NCBI RefSeq assembly: GCF_028890485.2
Contig: NZ_JARCHV010000001.1
Coordinates: 1,030,698-1,094,697 of the forward strand
Source: Planococcus sp. SK3692
Lineage (GTDB): Bacteria; Bacillota; Bacilli; Bacillales_A; Planococcaceae
Direction of reading: 5' to 3'
DNA length: 64,000 bases
In this document: one piece after another, positions 52,378 to 62,025 of the stretch
Numbering within the stretch: the stretch's first letter is position 1
Layout: each line of letters opens with the position of its first letter
Notes under the pieces: generated by a model
What the model was told of the DNA's origin: nothing
Databases searched by the model: none
Seen by the model: the letters and a program-made list of their open reading frames with translations, nothing else
Made by a program: the position numbers and the translations under genes

Positions 52378-53508
52378 TCAAACTTCAGGCCACTTAAATT
52401 CTCCATAATAGTAATTTTCTTTTAGTCGATTAAGATCGTGTTCCCATTCTCTAATAGCATGTAAATACTTACGTTCACCATATGATTGTTTTTTTCTTAT
52501 TCTTATATTTGCACTTATAATACTCACTACTTTTTTTAATCCTAACTCTAAAACTGCTTGATTTAGAACTTTCCATCTTTCATCTCTAGTACAATCGCTT
52601 ATTCTGTAACCTATTTCGTTTAATTCACTTTGTTCACTAAATAAAGTATCTTTAGGTACATAAGATGAGGGTTTCTTTCCCTCATTTAGTTTTCTCTGAA
52701 TTTCAGTTTTTCCGATATTGTTCTTTTCAGGACCTTTTATTTCGGTATTTACAAATTGTCTATATCTTATTACTAGTGGTAAATATCTTTTAAGTAATTT
52801 GTTGAATTCACTTTCCACCATATATATTTCTTTATTCAGTAAATCTATTAAAATAGTTTCTACTTCAGTATATAAGTAAATTTCTCGAGAGTGTTTCGAT
52901 TCATACAAAGGTAATATGGCCTCACGTTCAACCAAATTATATTTAGGAATAAGTTGTTCAAGAGTCTTTTGATTAACAACATTCACTTTGTGACGATAAA
53001 TAGATGGCTTTAAGGAATTATTTAAAGCAGCGAGGTCTTCCATAATAGATGAATTGGAGGCTTTCGAATTTTCGTAATAAGACTTTTCTCTTTTTTTCTT
53101 TTCCGCTGCAGCTTTTAAATCATTTTGTACTTCTGCTAGTGTCTTTTCCCACTCTTCATCTTTACTTGGATTCATATTAGTGTTAGATGAAGTTTTAGTC
53201 GAAACTTTTTCTTCTGTTTTTATTGTTTGAACTGGGAGTACTTTAGAATCTTTCATATGTTTTGCTTTCTCTAAATATAAATCACTCTGCAGTAATGCCT
53301 TTTCTTTTTCACTTAACTTAAGCTTTTCTCTTAACTCTTGAATCAAATTTTTTTGTTTTTCCATTTCTTCTTGCTGCTTTTTGTATTTTTGAAGCTCAAC
53401 AATTTCTTCCTTTTGGGTATTAATAGTTGCTTCATAACTGGATATTAATTGATTAATTTCCATTTCAGCTGCCGTAACAACTTCCATGATTTTCGATTTA
53501 AAATCCAT
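52378..53508 (-). CDS. Orphan protein with coiled coil and a conserved-looking C-terminal domain
   Basis: A 376-residue soluble protein that I do not recognise. Residues 1-90 form a long coiled coil (QKEEIVELQKYKKQQEEMEK type heptads). A charged linker follows (95-150). A middle part (about 165-260) has mixed helix and strand. The C-terminal part (about 300-376) has the pattern TRDERWKVLNQAVLELGLKK, then a basic stretch IRIRKKQ and EWEHDLNRLKENYY, which looks like a compact helical domain. GAGGGA lies about 8 bases before ATG. Composition is very AT-rich. It is in the islet bounded by the direct repeat. Its own 228-bp upstream gap shows nothing but AT-rich DNA. Confidence 0.72.
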   Translation of the reverse strand: MDFKSKIMEVVTAAEMEINQLISSYEATINTQKEEIVELQKYKKQQEEMEKQKNLIQELREKLKLSEKEKALLQSDLYLEKAKHMKDSKVLPVQTIKTEEKVSTKTSSNTNMNPSKDEEWEKTLAEVQNDLKAAAEKKKREKSYYENSKASNSSIMEDLAALNNSLKPSIYRHKVNVVNQKTLEQLIPKYNLVEREAILPLYESKHSREIYLYTEVETILIDLLNKEIYMVESEFNKLLKRYLPLVIRYRQFVNTEIKGPEKNNIGKTEIQRKLNEGKKPSSYVPKDTLFSEQSELNEIGYRISDCTRDERWKVLNQAVLELGLKKVVSIISANIRIRKKQSYGERKYLHAIREWEHDLNRLKENYYYGEFKWPEV

Positions 53509-53704
53509 AGCAACGTCCCTCTCTAAACTAACTGGATATATTATACAAGCAATTTAATAGTAGCATAACTCTATTAAAGGCGGATCCCGTTTAAAATTTA
53601 TTCCATGGTCAATTGCTTACAAAGTTCCACAGCGTCTTACTTCATTTAAAATTTTCATCGACTTTTTCCCTGCGTCAGATGCTCTTTATTTCCATTTTCT
53701 ACTA

Positions 53705-53738
53705 TACAAAAAAAGACTGCTATTACAGCAGTCTTTTC
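53705..53738 (-). terminator. Terminator of the macro-domain gene
   Basis: AAAAGACTGC (53711-53720) pairs with GCAGTCTTTT (53728-53737); T7 on minus. It overlaps the stop codon and abuts the right direct repeat, as the other terminator abuts the left copy. Confidence 0.87.
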
Positions 53739-54723
53739 ACGACCCAAGAAGCGCTTCGTCAAATGCAAACAAGGCTTCGTTGATTTCAAATATATTGTAT
53801 TGTTCCCGCTCGATGAAATAGCGGACGATCAAGTCGAATTTGTGGCTGTTCGACAAGCGGTAGCCCGCTGTCCCGAGCAGTTCTTCCGTCTCATCGAGAT
53901 CCAGTTCGAGCGCGACCGCAAATGCCAGGATGGTCTTTTTCTTCGGCGTGTAGCCAGGAGAATTTCTGATTTTGGAAAACAGCTTTTTGTCGAGATTCGC
54001 CTTTTTATAAGTCTCGGCATCGGTCATGCCTCGGTCGTCAATAAACCTGAACAGCCGCTGCGAGAAGGATTCGTCCAAGTCTTCCAGCAGCTCTTCGAGG
54101 CTTGCTTGCGGTTCCAGCGTTTCTTTCGGTTCGTACATCGGAATTTCCAGTGGCCGATGGTCGCGGTAACGGACAGCCCGTTCTTCCAAGACCGCCGCTT
54201 CTTGTTCTTCGATGAACGTTTCAATCGATGCGTAAAGCTTTTGGCTGATGCCGAACGACTGCTTGTCCAAGACGACCAGATAGACATCCATATCGTGCTC
54301 GTTCAGAAATTCATCGATTTCTTCCGTCGCCACTCGCAACGCTGGTTCTTTCGGATAACCGAAGATACCGGTCGAGATAAGCGGAAACGCGATCGACTCA
54401 CAGCCAAGCTCGATGGCAAGTTCCAGCGAGTTGCGGTAGCAATTGCGCAGCAACATTTCCTCGTTTCGCCCGCCGCCTTCCCATACCGGTCCAACCGTAT
54501 GGATGATGTACTTTGACTCGAGTTCAAAGCCGTTGGTATGCACCGCTTCCCCGACCGCACAATGGCCGACCCGGTCGCACGCTTCCTGCAACTCTTTCGG
54601 CCCCGCTGCCCGGAAAATCGCCCCGCACACGCCGCCGCCCATCTTCAGGCTGGAGTTTGCGGCATTGACAATGGCGTCTGTTGTCATTTTGGTAATATCG
54701 TTGCGCACGATTTGCAGTGGCAT
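53737..54723 (-). CDS. Macro-domain protein with C-terminal helix-turn-helix-like domain
   Basis: A 328-residue protein. The N-terminal macro domain (1-170) has the ADP-ribose site: IVNAANSSLKMGGGVCGAI and LISTGIFGYP. A linker (175-225) leads to a C-terminal helical domain (about 230-328) with RGMTDAETYKKANLDKKLFSKIR and ELDLDETEELLGTAGYRLS, seen attached to varied signalling domains in Firmicutes. The macro part probably binds or removes ADP-ribose from protein, nucleic acid or O-acetyl-ADP-ribose. Its last nine codons are duplicated at 51174-51201, so its 3' end appears to have served as an insertion site for the AT-rich islet downstream. Confidence 0.87.
   Translation of the reverse strand: MPLQIVRNDITKMTTDAIVNAANSSLKMGGGVCGAIFRAAGPKELQEACDRVGHCAVGEAVHTNGFELESKYIIHTVGPVWEGGGRNEEMLLRNCYRNSLELAIELGCESIAFPLISTGIFGYPKEPALRVATEEIDEFLNEHDMDVYLVVLDKQSFGISQKLYASIETFIEEQEAAVLEERAVRYRDHRPLEIPMYEPKETLEPQASLEELLEDLDESFSQRLFRFIDDRGMTDAETYKKANLDKKLFSKIRNSPGYTPKKKTILAFAVALELDLDETEELLGTAGYRLSNSHKFDLIVRYFIEREQYNIFEINEALFAFDEALLGS
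53739..53766. repeat. Right copy of the 28-bp direct repeat (in the macro gene end)
   Basis: Lies across the stop codon and last nine codons of the macro-domain gene; one mismatch to the left copy at 51174-51201, in the same orientation, 2565 bp apart. Confidence 0.85.
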
Positions 54724-54773
54724 GGGCTCATCCCTTTCTGTTTCTTGTCTCTTTTTATTCTACCACCCGTCGT

Positions 54774-54883
54774 GTCCCTGTGCGCCACACAATTCCGGCA
54801 CCCTCGATTCGCTGGAAAGTCAGGCAGAGTAAGGGTTTTCGTGTTCTGTGATCGGCTTGTTGTCCCTGTGCACCACACAATTC
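54774..54883 (-). repeat. 21-bp motif, direct pair E (REP-like)
   Basis: Minus-strand copies at 54863-54883 and 54774-54794, starts 89 bp apart, in the gap between glpK and the macro gene. Confidence 0.85.
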
Positions 54884-54886
54884 GCA

Positions 54887-54923
54887 CATAAAAACACACG
54901 CGACAGATAGTCGCGTGTGTTTT
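54887..54923 (-). terminator. Terminator of glpFK
   Basis: AACACACGCGAC pairs perfectly with GTCGCGTGTGTT; T5 follows on minus. Motif copy E2 starts a few bases further on. Confidence 0.9.
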
Positions 54924-54937
54924 TTGCCGTCGAAGTA

Positions 54938-56470
<1,533 letters not shown>

Positions 56471-57310
56471 TTATTTGTCATCTACTAAAGTATCTTCAAT
56501 CTCATTCGCTACAGTGTGTCCTTTTTTCAATTCGGCGTTCGCTGCCCCGATCAAGATAACGGCCATGACCACGCTCAGTCCCCAGAACAGCAGGCTGTAA
56601 TCGCTTGTGAAGAGCGCTTTATAGAAAACCGCTCCATAAATACCGCCGAAAATCGGTCCAACGACGGGAACCCAAGCATAACTCCAGTCCGAACTTCCTT
56701 TTCCAGGAATAGGAAGTAAAGCATGTGCAATGCGGGGGCCAAGGTCACGCGCCGGGTTGATCGCGTAGCCTGTCGTGCCGCCGAGCGACATGCCGATTGC
56801 AATGATCAAAGCTCCGACAATCAAAGGATTCAAGCCGTCTGTAAAGTCATTGGCGCCGATGAACAGCAACCCCATCACCAAAACGGCAGTTCCGATGATT
56901 TCACTGACTAAATTCGAAAACGGACTTCTGACAGCTGGTGCTGTCGAGAATACAGCCAATTTCGCGCCTTGGTCTTTCGTAATTCTCCAATGCGGCAAAT
57001 AGTTCAAGAAGACGATTCCTGCGCCAATAATCGCGCCGATCATTTGGGCAAGAATATACATCGGAACTTTCGACCATGGGAACTCGCCTACAGATGCCAA
57101 TCCAAAAGTTACCGCCGGATTGACGTGGGCTCCCGAAAAACTACCGACTGCGTACACCGCCATCGTAACGGCCAGCCCCCACGCAATCGTGATGACGACC
57201 CATCCACTGCCTTCCGCCTTGGAATCTTTCAAGACTACTCCCGCCACTACACCGCCGCCGAAAATAATCAAGATCATGGTCCCGATCAATTCTGCTAAAA
57301 ACTCTGACAT
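56471..57310 (-). CDS. glpF: Glycerol uptake facilitator
   Basis: A 279-residue aquaglyceroporin with six membrane helices and two half-helices bearing NPA motifs: GAHVNPAVTF near residue 62 and GYAINPARD near residue 195, with the Arg of the selectivity filter in the second. It lets glycerol diffuse in for capture by GlpK. I start at ATG 57310, where GGAAG precedes; the longer frame lies in the leader RNA. A cre box and a leader terminator precede it. Confidence 0.93.
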   Translation of the reverse strand: MSEFLAELIGTMILIIFGGGVVAGVVLKDSKAEGSGWVVITIAWGLAVTMAVYAVGSFSGAHVNPAVTFGLASVGEFPWSKVPMYILAQMIGAIIGAGIVFLNYLPHWRITKDQGAKLAVFSTAPAVRSPFSNLVSEIIGTAVLVMGLLFIGANDFTDGLNPLIVGALIIAIGMSLGGTTGYAINPARDLGPRIAHALLPIPGKGSSDWSYAWVPVVGPIFGGIYGAVFYKALFTSDYSLLFWGLSVVMAVILIGAANAELKKGHTVANEIEDTLVDDK

Positions 57311-57358
57311 GCTTAACACTTCCTTTCCTTTTAAAGCAACAGCTGTGTAAATGCCCAT

Positions 57359-57416
57359 TAAAAAAATCCGCAATTAATGAAAGTTCTCCTCGATAGAAGT
57401 ACTCATTAATGTGCGA
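57359..57416 (-). terminator. Leader terminator of glpFK (GlpP-type antitermination likely)
   Basis: On minus TTCGCACATTAATGA pairs with TCATTAATTGCGGA, followed by T7, before the glpF ribosome site. In B. subtilis such glp leaders are read through when GlpP with glycerol-3-phosphate binds; GlpP itself is not in the window. Confidence 0.8.
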
Positions 57417-57458
57417 ATCTCCGGGTCTCCAACACAACTCTTAACTTGTTATCTATAA

Positions 57459-57485
57459 GGTATACTTAAAAGAAAGCGCTGTCAA
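57459..57485 (-). promoter_or_regulatory. glpFK promoter with overlapping cre box
   Basis: On minus TTGACA (57480-57485) with TATACC (57459-57464) 15 bp downstream. TGACAGCGCTTTCT (57471-57484) fits the cre consensus in 13 of 14 positions and overlaps the -35. The spacer is short, so the exact -10 is uncertain. The region further right up to 57625 shows nothing else. Confidence 0.65.
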
Positions 57486-57625
57486 TATATTTTCTGAATT
57501 TTTGTTTAAATATTCCTGTTCACTCTCCAATTCTTTTTCGTTCGATTGCTTCAATTAATGTCACTTGCGCTAGTTTAAAGCAGGGAAAAGATTCTATAAA
57601 AAGCTGGCGCATCCAGTTTTTCATT

Positions 57626-57669
57626 CAAAAAAAACAAGACTTTGCAGAGAACGCTGCAAAGCCTTGTTT
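57626..57669 (-). terminator. Terminator of the DJ-1/PfpI gene
   Basis: AAACAAGACTTTGCAG pairs with CTGCAAAGCCTTGTTT (one mismatch); T8 on minus. Confidence 0.9.
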
Positions 57670-57698
57670 ATGGAGATGGCGGTATCGCCCATCACTTA

Positions 57699-58364
57699 TT
57701 AGTTTTTCTTATCCAACGCTTTGACCAATTCCTCAGCCAATGCTTCAGAAGCGAACGGGTCGCGGCCTGTCAATACTTGCTCATTGCCCCACACGACTTT
57801 TTCGTCAGCGGTGTAATTCGCCACTTCGTTCATTTTACCTTCCAAGCTAAACGGCAGGATTTCCGGGAGCCCTTCCGGTTCGACGGCTTCAGGGTAGCCA
57901 GTAACATTCAGTCCAGCAATGATGCTTTGGCCGTCTGGGCGCTTCGTCCAGATCAACGGCGCCGGTCCGTGGCAGACAGCCGACACGATCTTGCCATTGT
58001 CGTAAACAGCGTTGATGATTCCGTGAAGCGTTTCGTCTTCCGCGAGGTCATACATCGCGCCGTGTCCGCCGACGATGAAAATCGCGTCGTATTCTTTCGC
58101 ATCCACGTCCGATAGTTTCATCGTGTTATCCGCACGTCCGGACTCGTACATTTTCTTGTACTTGCCTTCCGGGTCATACTCTTCACTGATGCTGACTTCG
58201 TCGAGCGTCGGTTTGCCGCCTTTTGGCGAAGCGAGCTCCACTTGGTGTCCTGCATTCTCCAAAACTTCCATCGGCGCGAACAGTTCTTCTGCCCACCAGC
58301 CGGTTTCGTAATTGTTTTCTGTATCTTTATGTCCACTTGATAGCACTGCTAATACTTTAGCCAT
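57699..58364 (-). CDS. DJ-1/PfpI-family protein (Hsp31-like)
   Basis: A 221-residue protein of the class I glutamine amidotransferase-like fold. The nucleophile elbow AVCHGPAPLIW has the catalytic Cys, and GGHGAMYDL precedes it with the conserved His/Gly. The ETGWWAEELFAPMEVLENAGH opening is that of the Hsp31-like branch, which acts as glyoxalase III, chaperone or deglycase. AGGAGG lies upstream of the ATG. It is a single gene with its own terminator, likely a stress protein; the activity is not decided by sequence. Confidence 0.87.
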   Translation of the reverse strand: MAKVLAVLSSGHKDTENNYETGWWAEELFAPMEVLENAGHQVELASPKGGKPTLDEVSISEEYDPEGKYKKMYESGRADNTMKLSDVDAKEYDAIFIVGGHGAMYDLAEDETLHGIINAVYDNGKIVSAVCHGPAPLIWTKRPDGQSIIAGLNVTGYPEAVEPEGLPEILPFSLEGKMNEVANYTADEKVVWGNEQVLTGRDPFASEALAEELVKALDKKN

Positions 58365-58460
58365 TAATAGTTCCTCCTCTGAAAATCATTCTGTCACTAG
58401 TTGTTCCCGAATGTTTTCGGATTTAAACAAACTTACAATTCCCTCAAATCCGCGCTTCTT

Positions 58461-59276
58461 TTATTCACGGGCTGGTTGTTTCAAAAATAGCGCATTGCCG
58501 TTTTTAATGAAACGCCAGACGACCGCCGCCACAAAAATGACGATCCCCGCAATTAACACCCCCTGGATGACCGAAGCCATCGCCGGGTCAAGCTGGCCAT
58601 TCGCATACGAGCTGTAGATTCCGAAAAATGCCCAAGCAAGCGGAATCGGGAATGCGGCGTTTTTAAAGCGCGACAAGTAGAACAACACAAACGCAATGGC
58701 GATTCCGAGCACGATGATCGTCCATACCGAATCCGAAATGCCGAAGCCGTTCCATTCCAATTGCACCAACAACAGCGAGATGTTGACGATCGTTGCGATA
58801 AACACCCAGCCGCCGTATAAGGTGAACGCAAGCCCAGCCAATGTCGAAGGCAATTCAGAGCGATGTTTGTAGATCCGTTCGACGATGAGCAGCAAAGAGA
58901 ACAACAGCCCCAAGATCAACAAAGTCGAGATGCCGAGCGCTTCATACGAAAACGCCACGATCCAGCCCATATTAAACAGTGAACTCGCGATGAACAACGG
59001 CGAGATCAACAGCACCAGCCGGCTGACCTGATCGTCTTTACGTTTGATGAATAAATAAACGAGCGTCACCAGCACGAGCGTGTAAATGACACCCCAAATC
59101 GAAAACGTAAACGGCGCCGGTGAAATGAGCGTCATGTATTTATCCGAAATGTCTTTTTGCGTATTGCCGTTAAAGAATCCCGAAGAGCCGAGGTAATTGA
59201 TGCCGAGCGTCGCGAAATAAGCAATGAGATTCAATATGGCAAACAGTTTGGTTTTCTTCAATGTGCGTTCATCCAT
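58461..59276 (-). CDS. TspO/MBR-like (tryptophan-rich sensory protein-type) membrane protein
   Basis: A 271-residue integral membrane protein with about eight hydrophobic helices. The SPAPFTFSIWGVIY motif, a later NMGWIVAF segment and the TLYGGWVFIATIVN segment match the extended TspO-related family. I start at ATG 59276, 11 bases after AGGAGG. TspO relatives bind porphyrins or cholesterol-like ligands; for this long bacterial branch no role is established to my knowledge. It is not in an obvious operon: 96 bp separate it from the DJ-1 gene downstream. Confidence 0.75.
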   Translation of the reverse strand: MDERTLKKTKLFAILNLIAYFATLGINYLGSSGFFNGNTQKDISDKYMTLISPAPFTFSIWGVIYTLVLVTLVYLFIKRKDDQVSRLVLLISPLFIASSLFNMGWIVAFSYEALGISTLLILGLLFSLLLIVERIYKHRSELPSTLAGLAFTLYGGWVFIATIVNISLLLVQLEWNGFGISDSVWTIIVLGIAIAFVLFYLSRFKNAAFPIPLAWAFFGIYSSYANGQLDPAMASVIQGVLIAGIVIFVAAVVWRFIKNGNALFLKQPARE

Positions 59277-59386
59277 GATGGGTTCAACCTCCTGAAAGAT
59301 AATAATCACTGGCAATATGTGCCGCTTTCTTTCTATCTTCCCGTTTTTACCAGCTGGTGAAACGGATTCCAGGAATGAATCAGATG

Positions 59387-59472
59387 AATTGTGTCGTGCA
59401 CAGGGACGTTTCTACACCGAAATGCCGCTGCATCAAGGTTTGCGCCTCTCGAATTGTGTCATGCACAGGGAC
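59387..59472 (+). repeat. 21-bp motif, direct pair F (REP-like)
   Basis: Copies at 59387-59407 and 59452-59472, starts 65 bp apart; the second ends 22 bp from the uvrA-like stop codon. Confidence 0.85.
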
Positions 59473-59494
59473 AGAATACTGCCGCTCTGCCGCT

Positions 59495-61765
59495 CTACCC
59501 CTCCACGCCGTCTCTCAACCATTTCGCCGTCAACGTTTCCGCTTCGAGCATCTTTTGCGGCGTGCCTTCAAACAACACTTCGCCGCCTTTTTTGCCGCCG
59601 CCCGGGCCCATTTCGATGACCCAATCGCTCGCCGCGATCAAGTTCAGGTTGTGCTCGATGAGGATGACCGAATTCCCTTTATCGACGAGTGCTTGAAAGA
59701 CATCCAGCAGATGGGCATTGTCACGCGTATGCAAACCGAGTGACGGTTCGTCCAATAAATAGATCTGCCCTTCTTTTTTCAGATGACTCGCCAGCTTCAA
59801 GCGCTGCACTTCGCCTCCGCTCAGCGAACCGGTCGTCTGCCCAAGTGTCAGGTAGCCGAGTCCCACGTCTTTCAACGTATCGACTTTTTTGACGATTTTC
59901 GGCATTTCCAAATACTCGTTCGTTTCGTCGATCGTCAATTCCAAAATTTCCACAATGTTTTTTCCTTTATAGCGGTACGACAAAGCTTCATCTGAATACC
60001 GTGTACCCTTGCACGCTTCACAAGTCACGGTCACTGGATCCGCGAATGCAACGTTCGGCGTGGTGATGCCTTTGCCTTCACATACCGGACATGCCCCAAG
60101 TGAATTAAAACTGAACAAGCCTGCCGGCTGTCCGGTTTGTTTTGCGAGAATCGACCGGATGTCGCTCATGATGCCCATATACGTTGCGAGCGTCGAACGG
60201 CTGGATGTGCCGATGCTGCCTTGGCCGACCGCAATCGTTTCGGGATAGTTGCCGGTAAATGCGCCGAACATCAATGAGCTTTTTCCGGAACCGGAAACGC
60301 CGCACACCGAGACGAGCGCATTCTGCGGAATTCCCACGCTGACATTTTTCAAATTATTATCGGATGCGTTTTTGATCGAAAACGTATTTGTGGTTGTTCT
60401 CGGCTGTTCATTCACCGTCACAGTATGATCCAAATCCGTGATGGCGGAAGCTTTCTTCAAGCCTTCCTGCCCGCCTTGATAGACCACTTCACCGCCGCCT
60501 CTCCCAGCAGACGGCCCCATTTCGATGATTTCGTCCGCCGTTTTGATGACCGCCAGATTGTGTTCAATGACGACGACGGTATTGTAATTGTCCCGCAAAC
60601 TTTCCAGCATATGCGTCAACATATTGATTTCTTCAGGATGCAAGCCGGCACTCGGTTCATCGAAAATATACGTGATGTTATTGAGGCTGCTGCCGAGGTG
60701 GCGCGCGATTTTCACGCGCTGCGCTTCCCCGCCGGACAAAGTGCCCATTTTTCGCGACAAGCTCAAATAGCCGAGCCCCAAACCGACCAGCTGTTTCACG
60801 CTCGGATGCGCTTGCTGGGCAATCGACTTGCCGATCGGGTCGTCAATTTTCTCCAATTCCACGAGCAGTTCCGTTAATTCCAAGCGGGCGTAATGGGCAA
60901 TGTTCAAACCGTTGATTTTGCACTCCAGCACTCTTGGATTGAGTCCTGAACCTTCACAAACTGGGCACGGGGTACGCGTCGTCAGCGCCAAGACGTCTTC
61001 CTGGGACACGACTTTCAGTTTCGTCAAGTCCCTGTTGATATACAGTCGAATAAACCTCGGAAGCAAGCCATCCCATTCGATGTCGCGATTGCCCTCTTTG
61101 TAATAATAAGTGCTAAATGCCCGTTCTCCTTCCGGCGGCCCGTACACGAGCAGATTGTATTTTTCTTCTGGGAAATCTTTGATGGGAAGATCGGGATCGA
61201 ATAATCCGCCGTCTCTCATCCATCTGCCTTGCCAGCCAGGAGGCGCGAGCGGCTTGAAGCGCACTGCGGATTCCCGAATTGATTTCGTATGGTCAATCAA
61301 CTTGTGGATATCCGGCGCTACGACTTCCCCGAAGCCATTGCATTCCGGACAGTTGCCGAACGAACTTTCACTCGAAAATTCCGTCGCCGAGCCGATCGGC
61401 GGGCTGCCGATTCTCGAAAACAACAGCCGGATCAGCGGGTCGATATCCATATACGTACCGACCGTCGAACGGGAATTGCCTCTGACCGGCTTTTGTTCCA
61501 CGACAACGACTGGGCTCAAATGCTGCATCAAGTCGGCATGCGGCCGCTCGTATCTGGGCATCTGGTGGCGAATGTACAGTGGATAGTTCAAAGTCATCTG
61601 CCTTCTGCTTTCTGTCGCCAATGTATCGAACACGACCGAACTTTTCCCTGATCCCGACAAGCCGGTAAACACGTTGATTTTTTCTTTCGGGATATTCAAA
61701 TCGATATTCTTCAAATTATTTTCGCGAAGCCCTCGCAATATGATTTCATCTCGTTTATCTGGCAT
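59495..61765 (-). CDS. UvrA paralogue (short UvrA-like ABC ATPase)
   Basis: A 756-residue double ABC ATPase related to UvrA but about 190 residues shorter than the housekeeping protein. First cassette: Walker A GLSGSGKSS near residue 35, signature LSGGEAQRVKIA, and Walker B IFDEPSAGLHPEE. Second: Walker A GVSGSGKSS, signature LSGGEVQRLKLA, and LLDEPSLGLHTRD. Zinc-finger Cys pairs CPECNGFG and CPVCEG remain. I start at ATG 61765 after AAGGAG. Such paralogues occur in genomes that also have true UvrA and are linked in some species to drug resistance or DNA-damage tolerance; neither is shown here. It is transcribed alone. Confidence 0.88.
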   Translation of the reverse strand: MPDKRDEIILRGLRENNLKNIDLNIPKEKINVFTGLSGSGKSSVVFDTLATESRRQMTLNYPLYIRHQMPRYERPHADLMQHLSPVVVVEQKPVRGNSRSTVGTYMDIDPLIRLLFSRIGSPPIGSATEFSSESSFGNCPECNGFGEVVAPDIHKLIDHTKSIRESAVRFKPLAPPGWQGRWMRDGGLFDPDLPIKDFPEEKYNLLVYGPPEGERAFSTYYYKEGNRDIEWDGLLPRFIRLYINRDLTKLKVVSQEDVLALTTRTPCPVCEGSGLNPRVLECKINGLNIAHYARLELTELLVELEKIDDPIGKSIAQQAHPSVKQLVGLGLGYLSLSRKMGTLSGGEAQRVKIARHLGSSLNNITYIFDEPSAGLHPEEINMLTHMLESLRDNYNTVVVIEHNLAVIKTADEIIEMGPSAGRGGGEVVYQGGQEGLKKASAITDLDHTVTVNEQPRTTTNTFSIKNASDNNLKNVSVGIPQNALVSVCGVSGSGKSSLMFGAFTGNYPETIAVGQGSIGTSSRSTLATYMGIMSDIRSILAKQTGQPAGLFSFNSLGACPVCEGKGITTPNVAFADPVTVTCEACKGTRYSDEALSYRYKGKNIVEILELTIDETNEYLEMPKIVKKVDTLKDVGLGYLTLGQTTGSLSGGEVQRLKLASHLKKEGQIYLLDEPSLGLHTRDNAHLLDVFQALVDKGNSVILIEHNLNLIAASDWVIEMGPGGGKKGGEVLFEGTPQKMLEAETLTAKWLRDGVEG

Positions 61766-61854
61766 GTTAACATTCTCCTTTTCCAATCCGTTCAAGGGAT
61801 TACGCTACTATATAGAAGCGTTCCCTGTTTTGGGGTGGTTCACACAAACAGTTT

Positions 61855-62018
61855 GTCCCTGTGTACCACACAATTCCCACACAATTCATCAAGACATATA
61901 AAAAAGACGCATCCGCGCTGGCGGATGCGTCAAATTGTGTGATGCACAGGGATGTTCTTTTACCGAAATGTTGCTACACCAAGGATCTAGCCTTCCGAAT
62001 TGTGTCTTGCACAGGGAC
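61855..62018. repeat. 21-bp motif, cluster G of three copies
   Basis: One minus copy at 61855-61875 and a plus direct pair at 61934-61954 and 61998-62018 (starts 64 bp apart). The last copy ends 7 bp from the exporter permease stop, and the first of the pair begins 2 bp after the terminator stem. Confidence 0.85.
61895..61932 (-). terminator. Terminator of the ABC exporter operon
   Basis: GACGCATCCGC (61906-61916) pairs perfectly with GCGGATGCGTC (61922-61932); on minus T6 follows. It lies within motif cluster G. Confidence 0.88.
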
Positions 62019-62025
62019 ACGCACG

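Noticed and set aside
51174..53766. Integrase or recombinase gene inside the direct-repeat islet
   Set aside because: Both reading frames were checked; neither has recombinase or transposase motifs, so mobility is only inferred from the repeat.
53800..54516. Antisense open frame of 238 codons opposite the macro-domain gene
   Set aside because: Shadow frame without start signals; the macro domain on minus has recognisable motifs.
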